From Ascidia mentula (lineage: Eukaryota; Chordata; Ascidiacea; Phlebobranchia; Ascidiidae): a stretch of DNA of 64,000 nt. Every line of letters starts with the position of its first letter. Positions within the stretch are counted from its first letter, which is position 1. A model generated the notes under the pieces. That model did no database searches and was not told where the DNA came from. It saw only the letters and a program-made list of their open reading frames with translations. This document shows positions 27,139-38,183 of this stretch, one piece after another. The stretch spans positions 15,257,001 to 15,321,000 of the forward strand of contig OX387204.1 in assembly GCA_947561715.1 (NCBI GenBank). Direction: 5' to 3'. The position numbers and the translations under genes were made by a program.

Positions 27139-27515
27139 ACTAAACACACCACAACTTTACCAAGGTGCCTAACATCTAAAGTCCCTACAAGAACAGATCA
27201 ACAGACCAGTTAAAAACTATAAAATTTCAAGGATACATATTGATTACCAATGATGGAAACAATAAAATCCATCAATCAGAAATTTTCTGTGAAATGGCAT
27301 TAGTTATACAGTATTACCAAATAATAAACTTTTCACATGCGTTGCAGCAACTTATTGCCAACAAAAAGTAAAAAGTCCACACATGACAAAACTGTTTGGA
27401 GACTAAAGTTACATTAAGTCTACAGTTGGATGTTTAATGAAGGAAGTAAAACGTCAAATGCAACTTAAATACCAGTAGTGAAAGTGGGTAAGACAATAAT
27501 AAATGAACATGGAAA

Positions 27516-28325
27516 TCATACAGCAGACCCATATGCACTGTTTTTCATCGACAAACACTGATTTACAACTTGCAACAAGTTATTGTTTTCCAGAGCTGCA
27601 GCAACTCTTTCCTTGTCGGCCAATTGTTTGTTGACAGCTTTTTCAGATTGATGTGTTCCTGGTGCAATTTCTACCACCATTTTGAAGCGAGGGGGTAAGG
27701 TGCGTAAAAGCCGAACTCTGATTGCCAGACCAATTAGGGTGGCCATGCTGCAGTGTGGGATGGTAGGTGTAAACATTACCTGAAATATTGTTGTAATGAT
27801 TAACTCTAAATGGAACACAAACACTAAAGTGTTCTTCTGGTGTTTACTATCTAGGCTACTTGGAACAAAAAAAAAGAACCCAACCCTTTGGCATATATAC
27901 ATGTGGTCTAGTAAATTTCATAGAATTACAAACAACCATACTAAACAGGACACAAAAATTAAGATTTCAAGACTTGCACAAATATGCAGTACATCATGCA
28001 ATGTGCATGATAATGATGATATAATAAGGTAATTTAAGTTTGCTACACTGTTCACAATAAACACATAAGATAATGACAGTTTAATTTAACCTACAGTAAC
28101 AGAGTTGTTTTTGTCGTCCACAGTAATGTCGTCTTCGTTTACAACCCGGAGATCTTCCAAACTCAAAGGGTGTTCTGGATCGTTGATGTCCCGAATCAGA
28201 TCAAAAACCTCCCTCGCATCAAACGGGTCTCTGACATCGTCGTCGAATTCCGATTTAACCGGAACACGTTCGCGTGGCGTGACACGCTGATGGATTTGAG
28301 GATTAACGTTGTCTTTCTGCGGCAT
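27516..28325 (-). CDS. CIAO2B: Cytosolic iron-sulfur assembly component 2B (MIP18 family)
   Basis: Two exons, 28095-28325 and 27516-27779, give 164 residues (human 163). The protein is recognised by [17 protein letters not shown] and [16 protein letters not shown], followed by [13 protein letters not shown]. It belongs to the CIA targeting complex with CIAO1 and MMS19, which hands Fe-S clusters to cytosolic and nuclear apoproteins such as DNA polymerases and helicases. The reactive cysteine of the family is present in IPHCSM (about residue 87). The start is the ATG giving MPQKDN; an upstream in-frame ATG would add 17 residues unlike the family. The donor was placed at GTAGGT because only this keeps the frame into VMFTPT. 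It is head to head with RPL17 and 377 bp upstream of FANCB on the same strand. Confidence 0.95.
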
Positions 28326-28735
28326 CTTTACGAAAATTCTAGTTCCCCAAAATCTACTCCAGCGCCAAGTCAGCAAGAACTAATCACATAGAAATCAAAT
28401 GGAAATTAAGGGAAATCCCCTTGCTTACATTTTCTTCAATAAAACCATTTTATATCTCAATCAAACTCTAATGTGTTAAAATTTTATTCTAATGCAAAAA
28501 TTATTCAATACAAAAAAATTGTATTTTTTTCTTTTTGTTCTAAAGATTTTTCATGATTTTACATTTTCCAAATTTGTGTCCTGAACCGTTGTGAAACACA
28601 TGTGTGGCTGATCAAGCCTTTTCGTGACTTCGAGTCACCGAGTGGTTGTTTGCATTTTTTGAGGAAAATCAATCCTTTTTAATCGCCATTTGCGCAAGCA
28701 AACCGTAATAGCGGTCCGGGCGATTCTACAGAAAG
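28326..28735. promoter_or_regulatory. Shared divergent promoter region, CIAO2B/RPL17
   Basis: Only 410 bp separate the two divergent start codons, so both promoters must lie here. Toward RPL17 there is a pyrimidine tract, CCTTTTT at about 28672-28678, which could be the 5'-TOP start usual for ribosomal-protein mRNAs. A TCTACAG immediately before AAAG-ATG (28736) could instead be a splice acceptor. No TATA box was identified. Confidence 0.45.
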
Positions 28736-30517
28736 ATGACCAGATATTCCATAGAGCCAGAAAATCCGGCAAAGTCTTGCAAGGCACGCGGTTCAGACCT
28801 TCGTGTTCATTTCAAGAACACCAGGGAAACAGCTCAAGCCATCAAAGGTTTGCACATCCGCAAGGCCACCCAGTATCTGAAAGATGTTGTTGCCATGAAG
28901 AGATGTATTCCATTCAGGCGTTTCAATGGCGGCATTGGTCGTTGCGCGCAAGCAAAGGAGTTTAAAGCCACGCAGGTGCTTGCTTGTTTACATACGATAT
29001 ATCTGGGGTATAGTGTGACGTCATTTTTGGTGTGATGTCATAACTTACTCCTTTGTGGTCTCGTAGTTTTTCACATTTCTACAACATAGTTGGATACAAG
29101 AATTGTACACTAGGCCCCAGGCCAACGATTTAGTATTTTGGCATTATTTGTAAATATATTCTGGGAATCATTTTACCTCCAATATTGATACTTAATACCA
29201 GGTTGGAAAGTTTGTAACTTGGGCAAAGGACGAATCAAGTTCCTTATTTGCTGCACAAATTGGTTATTTTATTGTACAATACAAATACTATGTCCCTTTT
29301 TTACCAACCCTTTGGCACCTATCAAGTTATTGTTAGTTGCTGCCACATGGAGAAACTGCTTTGCTTACACTGTGACAAACAATTTTAGGGAAGATGGCCG
29401 AAGAAGAGTGCCACCTTCTTGTTGCAAATGCTGAAAAACGCTGAGAGCAATGCTGACCTCAAGGGACTTGATGTCGATTCTCTTGTCATTGATCATATTC
29501 AGGTTAATGCTGCTGCTAAAATGAGGCGACGAACGTACAGGTATACCCAGAACTGTTTTATGCTGTTTTAATATATAATTCCATGCCAAAGAGTTTCATT
29601 ACTATTAAAAAATCGTAATGAAAATATTCTTTTAAATATGAACTGGAAGAAGCTGTTTAGTTAAACTGATATTAGTTATATTCTATATTGATTTGCACAT
29701 GGGCTGTATGTGTTTATGCCAGCATGTAAGTTGTTGTGGTACACACTGTGTCATGTCTTATGGCTTGGTGTGTACTTGCATGTTAACTATTGCAGCCCAG
29801 ATTATCGAAGTGTCATAGTTCTGGTGCAAAGCTTCATGACTTTCACCAGTCTCCAATCACTTAAACAAAGTTTTCTTCATGTCGCTTGCGTTTATGGTTG
29901 CTGTTTTTAAACACCTAAATTAGCCTTGTACAGCCCCAGTGCTGCATTATTAAGGTTGCTTTAGAATATTAAGTTAAATATCAAAACCTTGCTGAATTGC
30001 TGTTGATCGGCAGCATATTCTCAATTCCATTAATTGGACTGCATTTTGAAAGTGGTGAGTTTTGCCACATTAAGTTCTGTGCAAAGTTATTCTTCAATGT
30101 TACTTCGATTGGGGGTTCTACAAGACCACATTTGGGATCAAAAAACAAGATGGCTTCTTATGGAGTCATTACAGTATTTCACACTTTTAGTTAGACTAAA
30201 AATTCCTAATCAAAATAGGGTCTAAAAGAAATTTTCCTCACAAAAAAGTATCCCAGAACAGAAAAGTTGTGAATAGCACTAGATAATAAACAAGTGTATA
30301 AATTAATTTTTACAAAATGATGTCTTCATGTATTGTAACATTATGTTTATTATGCAGAGCCCACGGTCGTATTAATCCCTACATGAGCTCCCCCTGTCAC
30401 ATTGAAATGATCCTCACCGAAAAAGAACAAATCGTTCCAAAGGTAGAGGAAGAGCAAAAGAAAAAGAAGGTTTCGAAGAAGAAGATGGCTCGTCAAAAGC
30501 TCATGGGTCGCGAATAG
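28736..30517 (+). CDS. RPL17: 60S ribosomal protein L17 (uL22)
   Basis: Three exons, 28736-28975, 29389-29540 and 30358-30517, encode 183 residues (human 184). It opens [20 protein letters not shown] and contains [32 protein letters not shown] and [17 protein letters not shown], with a lysine-rich tail ending MGRE. uL22 binds 28S rRNA domains and lines the polypeptide exit tunnel. It is the most conserved protein in the window and confirms the eukaryotic assignment. Intron 1 is 413 bp and intron 2 is 817 bp. Vertebrate RPL17 introns host box C/D snoRNAs, but I see no clear C/D pair here. A polyadenylation signal AATAAA follows 19 bp after the stop (30536-30541). Confidence 0.98.
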
Positions 30518-30535
30518 TGGTCGTAATCCACTTTC

Positions 30536-30541
30536 AATAAA
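30536..30541 (+). terminator. RPL17 polyadenylation signal AATAAA
   Basis: This canonical AATAAA lies 19 bp after the RPL17 stop codon, followed by GT-rich sequence (AAGTTGTTGTTTGC), the usual order of hexamer then GU-rich downstream element. Confidence 0.7.
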
Positions 30542-31750
30542 AATTATACGAAAAAGTGCAAGTTGTTGTTTGCTGAAGTTTAAAACCAAATAGGAATCAG
30601 TGTCTTGGCGAGAGGTATTACAATCCAATGCCTAAGTAACTGAAAAGGAAGGTGCGTTTTTTGGGGGAAAAAAACTTTAGAAGCAATTCCTCCCTAAGTA
30701 TTAAGGTTATCTACACCAATGTTCTCGCAAACCACCTGGAAAACTTAAACGTACCACAGAGCGTCGTAAGACCGAAACAATGTTTGAGGAAAAGTGTCTA
30801 TGCGTAAGTTTCCACCAAATATTGAACATTTTTTTACAATTTATTGGTAACCACCTATGTTGATCTGTGAGATTTGACTGAGAGGATCAGTCATTCTAAT
30901 TACACCTTTATATAGGTTACGCCAAAGCTAAAGATAGCTCTAAGTTTGTGGAAATAATTGTGTTCCACTAATCCCCTGCCTGTGCAGTCTGGCATTCACT
31001 TTGGAACAGCCCCGAATTGATGCAACACACTTGCCGTAGCATTCGTGAAGTGGGTTTATTAACTTTCAATTCCACTTTGCCGGAACGCGTTTAAAATCCG
31101 AGAAGCGAACGCCCAACCGAGTAAAAGTAACAGAACGAAAAGGATAAATAAAAAAAATAACCAGAACGCCCTGAAATAGAAAAAGCAACAACTTCACACC
31201 CCATACGCTGGGGGGCACTTGACAATTTGGAAGTTATTATTAATAGATAGTGACGTGGCAACCATGATAATTTGCGATGTCACAATAAAATTTGAAAAAT
31301 AAGGTTTCGCAGCGACGCCACGATTTAACAATTACTAGTGGCTTGATTTGGACATAGAAAATTCTCAACGGACATTAGGACAAACAATTACGGTAGTTGG
31401 GTTTTGCATCTAAGCAACGAACATTCAAATCACAGTTAAAAGGTCACAATCACGAAAGACCGCTCAAATAAAACTCGCTATAAAATTCGTTAAAACGGCG
31501 GAATTGGTTGCACAACTTTGGGCTAAAAACACTCTAGTAAAATGGAGTTGGCAGTGTGGAGTAGCGCGTTTGAAGCTTCAGAAAGACTTTAAAACAGCCC
31601 TGTTTGTGACGCATGTGAGGCGATAAGACCAAAATTTCTGTTCAATTTCGGACCAGACCAAGACCGAACCTCTTGTTCCGACGACTGTTTGGATTGTATA
31701 CTGAACTTTTGGTATCTTGTGCATTTTTTAAACTTTCAACCTTAGCTTCA
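30542..31750. other. Intergenic, convergent RPL17/cyclin A
   Basis: About 1.2 kb of AT-rich DNA between two convergent genes. It should contain the 3' UTR of cyclin A on the minus strand. No open frame with domain character, no RNA gene and no repeat was recognised. Confidence 0.5.
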
Positions 31751-33753
31751 TTATTCTGTGGAGTCGGCCTCCATTGCGTCGAAGGGGTAAGATGCTGGCG
31801 GCGTGATTTTCGACACGCAGTCGTACTTTGCGTCCTTGTATTTCTCCCGCAGGGCTTGTTGGGGGTGTTTCTCGGCGTTGCTGAATATTTCACTCAAGCG
31901 CTTGATGCAGGGCATCAGCTCCTGGAGCTCGTATTCCATGTAATGTTCCATAGTTTCGTCCTAGAAAACAATATTGCTACGTTCAAACTTGATCACAAAG
32001 CAGGATAGTACAGTAGCAGTAAAAAAGAATGCATTTATTTCATTCTTGCCTGCCACGCGCATCCTGTTGATGTGCACAACTTACCCAAACTTTCCCGCTG
32101 ACTATGTAACTTGCAAGACAAACTGCAGAAGAAGCCATCATAGATGGGAGGTATTGTATGCAGTCAAATTCCACCAAAGCCAGTTCACACAAATACTAAT
32201 AAAAATTTGTGTTAGAAAAATAAACTATGAAACAGCGTTCCTTAGATCTTACTTGTGCAAGGAATTCGGTCTTTTTGTCTGCGCCTGCAGCCTTAAGAAA
32301 TCGTTTGAGGAACTGATTGGATGTTGGGACAGCTACATCGAAATTGAGAACTTTCAAAATGAGATGTTCCATACGAAGGACTTGTCGTTTAGTGTAAGTG
32401 TCATCAGTGATGTACACAAATTCACCAACATCTGGGGGGTAAATCTCTTCAAATTTCCTGTGAACATGAATATATGCAACATTTTAGTTTGAGACCAGAA
32501 GATAACAGGTATTGTCCTACAGCTGTACATACACCAAGCTGAACTATCTGAGGTAGTAACAAATATGTCATGAAGGTTGATGAAAAGGATGTTGGAAGGG
32601 TAAAAAAAGCAGTTCTGCACTGCCATGAACTTACGCAGCGAGGAACATAGCTGCAGCTCCAACAAGCTGAAGTTTTCCTCTCAAAACAGCCATCTGTGAC
32701 AAGAATCTGTCAATGTAGTTGACTGCAAGATGGGTGGTCTCTGTATGAAGTTTGTACTCGTCAGCAACCTCTACCAGCCAGTCCACAAGTATGGCTCTCA
32801 TTCCAGAAGTGATGTCTTGTTGCTTTCTCATATAATTCGTTTTTGGTCTGTGCAATTGCTGTAAGAAAGAATAAATTATTACTGTCAAGCCACAACTAAA
32901 ACTTTTCCTATACAAGCATAGTGTCTAATTACAGTTTATGATGCCATGCCTAATTGTTTATCTACAAACCTCTGCTTGTCTCAAATGTTGGAAAATCTCT
33001 GTGGCATATTCAGACAACCCATAAACACCAGCATCGGCATCTATGTCGAAGATATTGAGCCTCTCATCATCTGCTGTATCCAAGACCATGGGGGAATCTT
33101 AAAAGAAAACAAAAAAACAAATTTTCCACTATTATTTACCTTACTTCATAAAGTATTATCGATTTAGAAGTTTAACGCCGAAAAATTACCTGCAGATCTG
33201 ATGGACACATCATTTATGCTCACGGTGGAAAGGGGAACACGGAATGATGGTAGTGTTGTGAGAGCAGGGTGTAATTGTGACGAGGAAGCAATGGATGGTA
33301 CTGTTTCAGTCTTGGCTGCTTTAACATCTTTCGATGTCTCATCAAATATCTTTTCATAAACACATCTCACTTAAGACACTATGTACAGAGAATTACAATT
33401 TTCAAGTAAATTTATATGCATACCGTAAAGGCTTGAGAAGATTTGGGGGCGTTACATGGGGCAGTTGCAGCACTAAAAAATCCATGAGTGGTACCGTTCT
33501 GTAACAACACAAAATGTTTAAATTTATCGCTATTGTTTACAGACTTAAGACTGTAGGAATAAAAACAAACCTGTTTGGCTGCTCTAAATGGCTGTACTCT
33601 TCCCGATGAAGTGTTCTGGTTGATAGCACCAAGGACAGCTCTTTGTGGAACATTGCTTTGGCTCTTTGGTCCGTTGGTCACATTGAACTGTTTTTGGCGA
33701 AGTTCTCCATGTGTCTGTTGGTTGGTACGGTTGGTGAGGCTGTTTGTTGCCAT
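31751..33753 (-). CDS. CCNA: Cyclin A
   Basis: Eight exons in transcription order: 33571-33753, 33424-33498, 33190-33349, 32970-33097, 32635-32858, 32253-32457, 32085-32195, 31751-31960; in frame, 431 residues (human CCNA2 is 432). An N-terminal destruction box [10 protein letters not shown] (residues 38-47) should direct APC/C-dependent degradation. The cyclin box holds [12 protein letters not shown], with the MRAIL hydrophobic patch that docks RxL substrates, and [19 protein letters not shown]. Then come FEEIYPP and the A-type signature [18 protein letters not shown]. The C-terminal fold includes [14 protein letters not shown]. It partners CDK1/CDK2 in S phase and mitosis. The A-type assignment is firm; whether it is equivalent to vertebrate A1 or A2 is not resolvable, and tunicates may have one gene. 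Confidence 0.96.
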
Positions 33754-36700
33754 TTCTCCACTTTTGTTAATTGTTGTAGAGTTAAAGTAGGGTCTGTGGA
33801 AATAAACAGAGATCAGTTATTGTAGACTGAAAACAATTGTAAAAAGACAGTTAAGAAATTGTTTATGCTTAACAGAACTTAATTTTCTAGTCATGACAGG
33901 TTTCAGAAAGGCAAGCACCTTACCTCAGGTTGGGACAACTTCAACTGACGAGCCGTAATATTTTTAGTCGTCTCGTTGGACTTTTCTGAGCGCCAACGTG
34001 TCAAGGAATTTCAATCAACGCGGGACTATTTGGCTTTTCAGCGTTGATTGCTAACTTTACTCTTGAGTGTGCCTCCTTGCTTGTTCCGCTTGCATCCCTC
34101 CGTACCTAAGGCGCTGTAAGTGCAACTGATTGGCAAAACTGGCCGAGGGCCTCACGAACTAACTAAGCTATGACGATAATAAACATTCAGGTCACCGGGA
34201 CGACGCACGACTGATTGTTTTAATGGCGTTCCTGGCAATGCTTGGGATCCTCAACCGATGACGCCGCCAACGAAGAATTGAAAAGCAGCTCGGACGCGTT
34301 TTTATTTCGGTTTGAATGAGGCGTTTTAAATGCCCCGCTGTGGCGCCAGCCAATAAAAACCCCGCATCGTATCACGTGTCGCCATCCCAACCTTCTCCCC
34401 GCGTCGGTCCCGCGCTGTTTCCTTTTTCTCTTCATTGCTGCGCTCAAAAAGGATAAAGAAACAAAAGAAGAGGGAGGCGCCTGTTTGAACGCTTTTTGCC
34501 CGCGCGATGCGAATTCGACGGTGGACAAATAATGGGGCAAGGCGCAAAAACCTTCGGGGGTTTTGGCACCTTGAATTGTGTGATAAATTGTTTTCATGGA
34601 CCGAAGCATCAAATAAAAAAAACTGCAGTTAATCATCAAGTTTTAATTTTACCGACCTGCTTATTTTTACGGACAGTGCGCATGGTGGATTAATGTTGAC
34701 AAAAACGCTTGCGTTCAAACCGGATAAGCGGTCGTTGACCCAAATTATATTTCCCCATAAAATACGATGAAAAATAATTAGTTGGCGAAAACTTTGATAT
34801 TTTTTTCATGTAGACTACTTCCACCAACAAATATTTTGAAAAAGAAAAAAATTTTGTTTCCTGTATTAAGGTACGGCGACAGTCAAATTTAATTATGAGT
34901 TGGGTTTCACGGAACTGCAGGATGCAGTCGAGTGGTTGCAATATTAAGCCGGAGATGCATTATACGCAAACACATATAATTATGCTACACTGGTGAGGAT
35001 AAATGCCAGCCCCCTCCTCGCCCTCCCCACATTGACTTACCTCCCGGCATGGAGGTATTTCCTTTATGTCCAAGTCTGGTCGTGTCTACTGTGTAAGCGG
35101 CACAGTAGCTGATTGTCGTTATCGCTTTATAACCTGTACCCAACCGAACCCTTTGTCATCCATCACACCTATTGTCATAGCCGGGTTTGTATTTCGAATT
35201 CGTTGTTTAACGGCGGTTTAAATGCCTCAACTTGTTGCGGGTAGCGTCGCGTCCTGGTAGGGCAAAGGAACATCGGTCTGGGCCAACGCTTTTCAGAATA
35301 AATATATTTATTTGTCGACGCGCTCATCGCGATGTCACCGCCGGGGCGCGAAATTCGATTTCCCAGCTGGTAACGACGCCGCGGCGTTGTGACGTCACTT
35401 TACTCAAACGAGCGTCGTGACGCGGCTTTTTCGCGTGGTGGGGGGGGGAGCATAGTACTACAGCGACGCGCGATTTAAAACTAGGGACGCAAAACATATT
35501 TGTTAGACGCCGTAGCGATGGACGGGGATCAAATATGAACAAGAAGGTGAATGCGTTTTCCTGAAGTCGTTGTCTCACAGTCGACCGTTGACAGGTAAAA
35601 GTAAATACCACACGATAACTTTTCTTTTTACTCAACATAAATCAATATCTCCAGTAAAAAGACTGAATACGATTCAACTCTGCCCCACATTCTCATTCTC
35701 ACTGCTGCAGGTCTAAAACGGTCTTCTATATACATTAATTTACAACAAATTATGCCAAGAAAGTATTGGTTTAAAAGTTGTTTCGTGTTTTTTTTTCATT
35801 TTAATGTGAGATGAGACGTCAAAATCAACAACGAAATCATCTACAAAAGTCAATGGTATGGGAACATGCTGTGCTAGTGTGTGTGACGATCGCATCAATA
35901 GACCGGTTGTTTTGTCTCCCAATGGTCGACGCCTTTCCGCTAAAAAAAAACAAAGCGACGCTTGCACGAAGCGTAATTGACCTACCAGCAAATTGCTCCG
36001 CAGTGATTTGTGATCTGCGTGGACAAAGATTTTCTACATCGATCGTTGTTTTATCGTCAGCATATACGCTGTGGGTCTGTTGGCGTTTACACTTGGGAAG
36101 TTTGGCCAGGAAGGGCCTTCGTTGTTTGTCTCGCTTCCGGGAAATGTCCCACTAAAATGTTTGCTGGTTTACTTTGATATGTTGTGGTGTGATGAAGGCT
36201 TACAGCGACTGCGGATTGTTTGTTTAAGTTGCGTTTTGATATTTTGTGCTTTTTTCCGCATTGTCAACATACTTCGTATAGATAAAATTTATTCCTCGCA
36301 AAACGTTGAAGTTTTTTTCAACAACCATTTTTCTCAGTAACACGCGGTTGAAAATTTTCAAAACCATTTACGTTCCTATTTTGCGCTTACTTTTTGCGGA
36401 AATAACCACCGCTTCAATAGAAATAGGATGCCAGAGCTATGCTAATCTTACAGCAGAGCAAACGTTTCGAACACTGCAATCTGGCTTTTCTTTTTTGTAT
36501 AGTTAACCGCAAGTTTTTCCTACCTAAGAGATAAGACGGTTTCACTAAAATGGGGCGGAAATAAGCATAGTGTGACATGCGTGCGTAGGTATGAAAAGAA
36601 GCCAAAAGCAACTGACAATATGTACTTAATTTGCATGGTTTCATACTCAAACCAAGCACAGATTTGATGTAAGCAGGTGTTTTGTTATCACAGATAGAAA

Positions 36701-38183
36701 TCAAATAATCCCGCGCCAGATCTTTTGAATCTTCCCCCCGCGCCGCTAGCTTATCACGTGACTCGAAATTAAACAAATGCGACGCGTTCTAATAACAAAG
36801 TTTGCGTTAGTGGAACGTCCAACAATGCCCGCTCGTAAAAGTTGAACAATGCGGCCGCCGGATCGTCTGTTTTTGAGAAAATGCCGTTCAGTTATGATGC
36901 GTAAAATCACACAATACCAAGCGGACACCTTGTAGCGAACAACATTCACTTTGATGTGATAACGTTTTGCGTGGGGCTTTTTCGCAATAGAAATATATTC
37001 CGTGAAAACCCACTTCGTCGCCACTACGTTACGGTTGTTTCCCGCCTAATCTTTACATGGTGTAACGCACCATAATAAGAAATATACCAAATGATTTGAT
37101 TTTTAAATAATATGACACTTGATAACTCCCGAAAGCACGGCAAATGTTTTGCAAAAATTAGTTTGCACGGTCGAAAAAGATAATAGCCCTTAACCCAGTT
37201 CTTATAAACGCGGATTTTTTGTCACGCCCCTCCCGAAAGTGCATGTCCTATTATCTACCTGTATTATAATCTGTACTCTCCACCAGATCCTTTCTCCACA
37301 TTTAGAAGCAAATATTGCAAACGCTGTGACCAAGGCTTAAAGTGTACTTTTTCCGTTAAAGACATTGCTTTTATTTTGTTTCAAAACGCGTTGTTCTTTC
37401 AATGAAACTGACAATGCCTAATGTTGGGCAAAATACATATATCAAAAAAAAACACGATCATAACAAAACAAACGACCTGTATGGCTTTTCTTATAAATCT
37501 TGTCGAAAAACGCAGACACCAAGTCTTTGTTATCCATAAGATTGTCAGGTGATTCTGATACTTCGTGAAAGGGTAAAAAAAATTGACATTTGTCGTAAAA
37601 TTTCTGTAAATGTTGAAGCAACATCAAACTGTCCGGCTTGCAGAACAACCGGAGCTATTCGCAGTGTTAAGACATCCCAAAAATTGGGGGCAGCCCATGC
37701 AAACAAGGGTTGTTGGCGACGACGCCAGACTCCGCACATCACACAACATCAGACCGCCACTTTGATAATGCTCGTCTGTGGCGTCACTAAGTCATTGTTG
37801 ACTGCTTGTGACGTAATCAAGGTGCAAACTAGACTGGAGACTGAGGGATACGAAAGGGCGTTAATTTCTCACAGTCGACTATTAAGTTTAGCGATTACGA
37901 TACGACCTTAAACAAAAGGGGATAAACGATTACAGAAGCTTTGCTGTGGATTTCAGGGCGGGAGCAATTGGTTGAGCTTGCGTGAACAGTTTGAAAAACT
38001 GCCGATGGCGTCATTGTGTATAAGCGTGGCGCAACGTTATGCTGAACCATACGTCTTTGTTAAATTAGTATCAGTTGTTTATGGTACCGCACCTCAGTAT
38101 TTTAACACCTTTATGACGTGACAACAGTCATAAAATACATCAAACGATGGATGTGAAAAATTGCGCAGCAGATCCACGAAAAT
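33754..38183. other. Cyclin A upstream region and gene-poor interval
   Basis: 4.4 kb between the cyclin A start and the FTSJ1 stop. Near 34015-34023 the minus strand reads TCCCGCG, an E2F-like core, and an inverted CCAAT box lies near 34123; both are plausible for a cell-cycle promoter but unproven. A GC-richer patch at about 35230-35470 contains TGACGTCA. Open frames at 34220-34639, 36414-36776 and 37442-37742 show no recognisable domain. I see no gene I can support. Confidence 0.4.

Noticed and set aside
27139-27515. CIAO2B-FANCB operon
   Set aside because: Both genes are on the minus strand, but the 377-bp spacing is larger than the very short gaps typical of tunicate operons; only a weak acceptor-like site precedes FANCB.
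28976-30357. snoRNA in RPL17 introns
   Set aside because: Human RPL17 introns host box C/D snoRNAs, but here only near-matches to a C box (GTGATGT) occur without a suitably placed CTGA.
34220-34639. 139-codon open frame upstream of cyclin A
   Set aside because: Low-complexity composition, no domain and no splice context; it overlaps the likely promoter region.
36414-36776. 120-codon minus-strand open frame
   Set aside because: It starts with a plausible-looking acidic segment, but there is no recognisable family and the surrounding DNA offers no exon partners.
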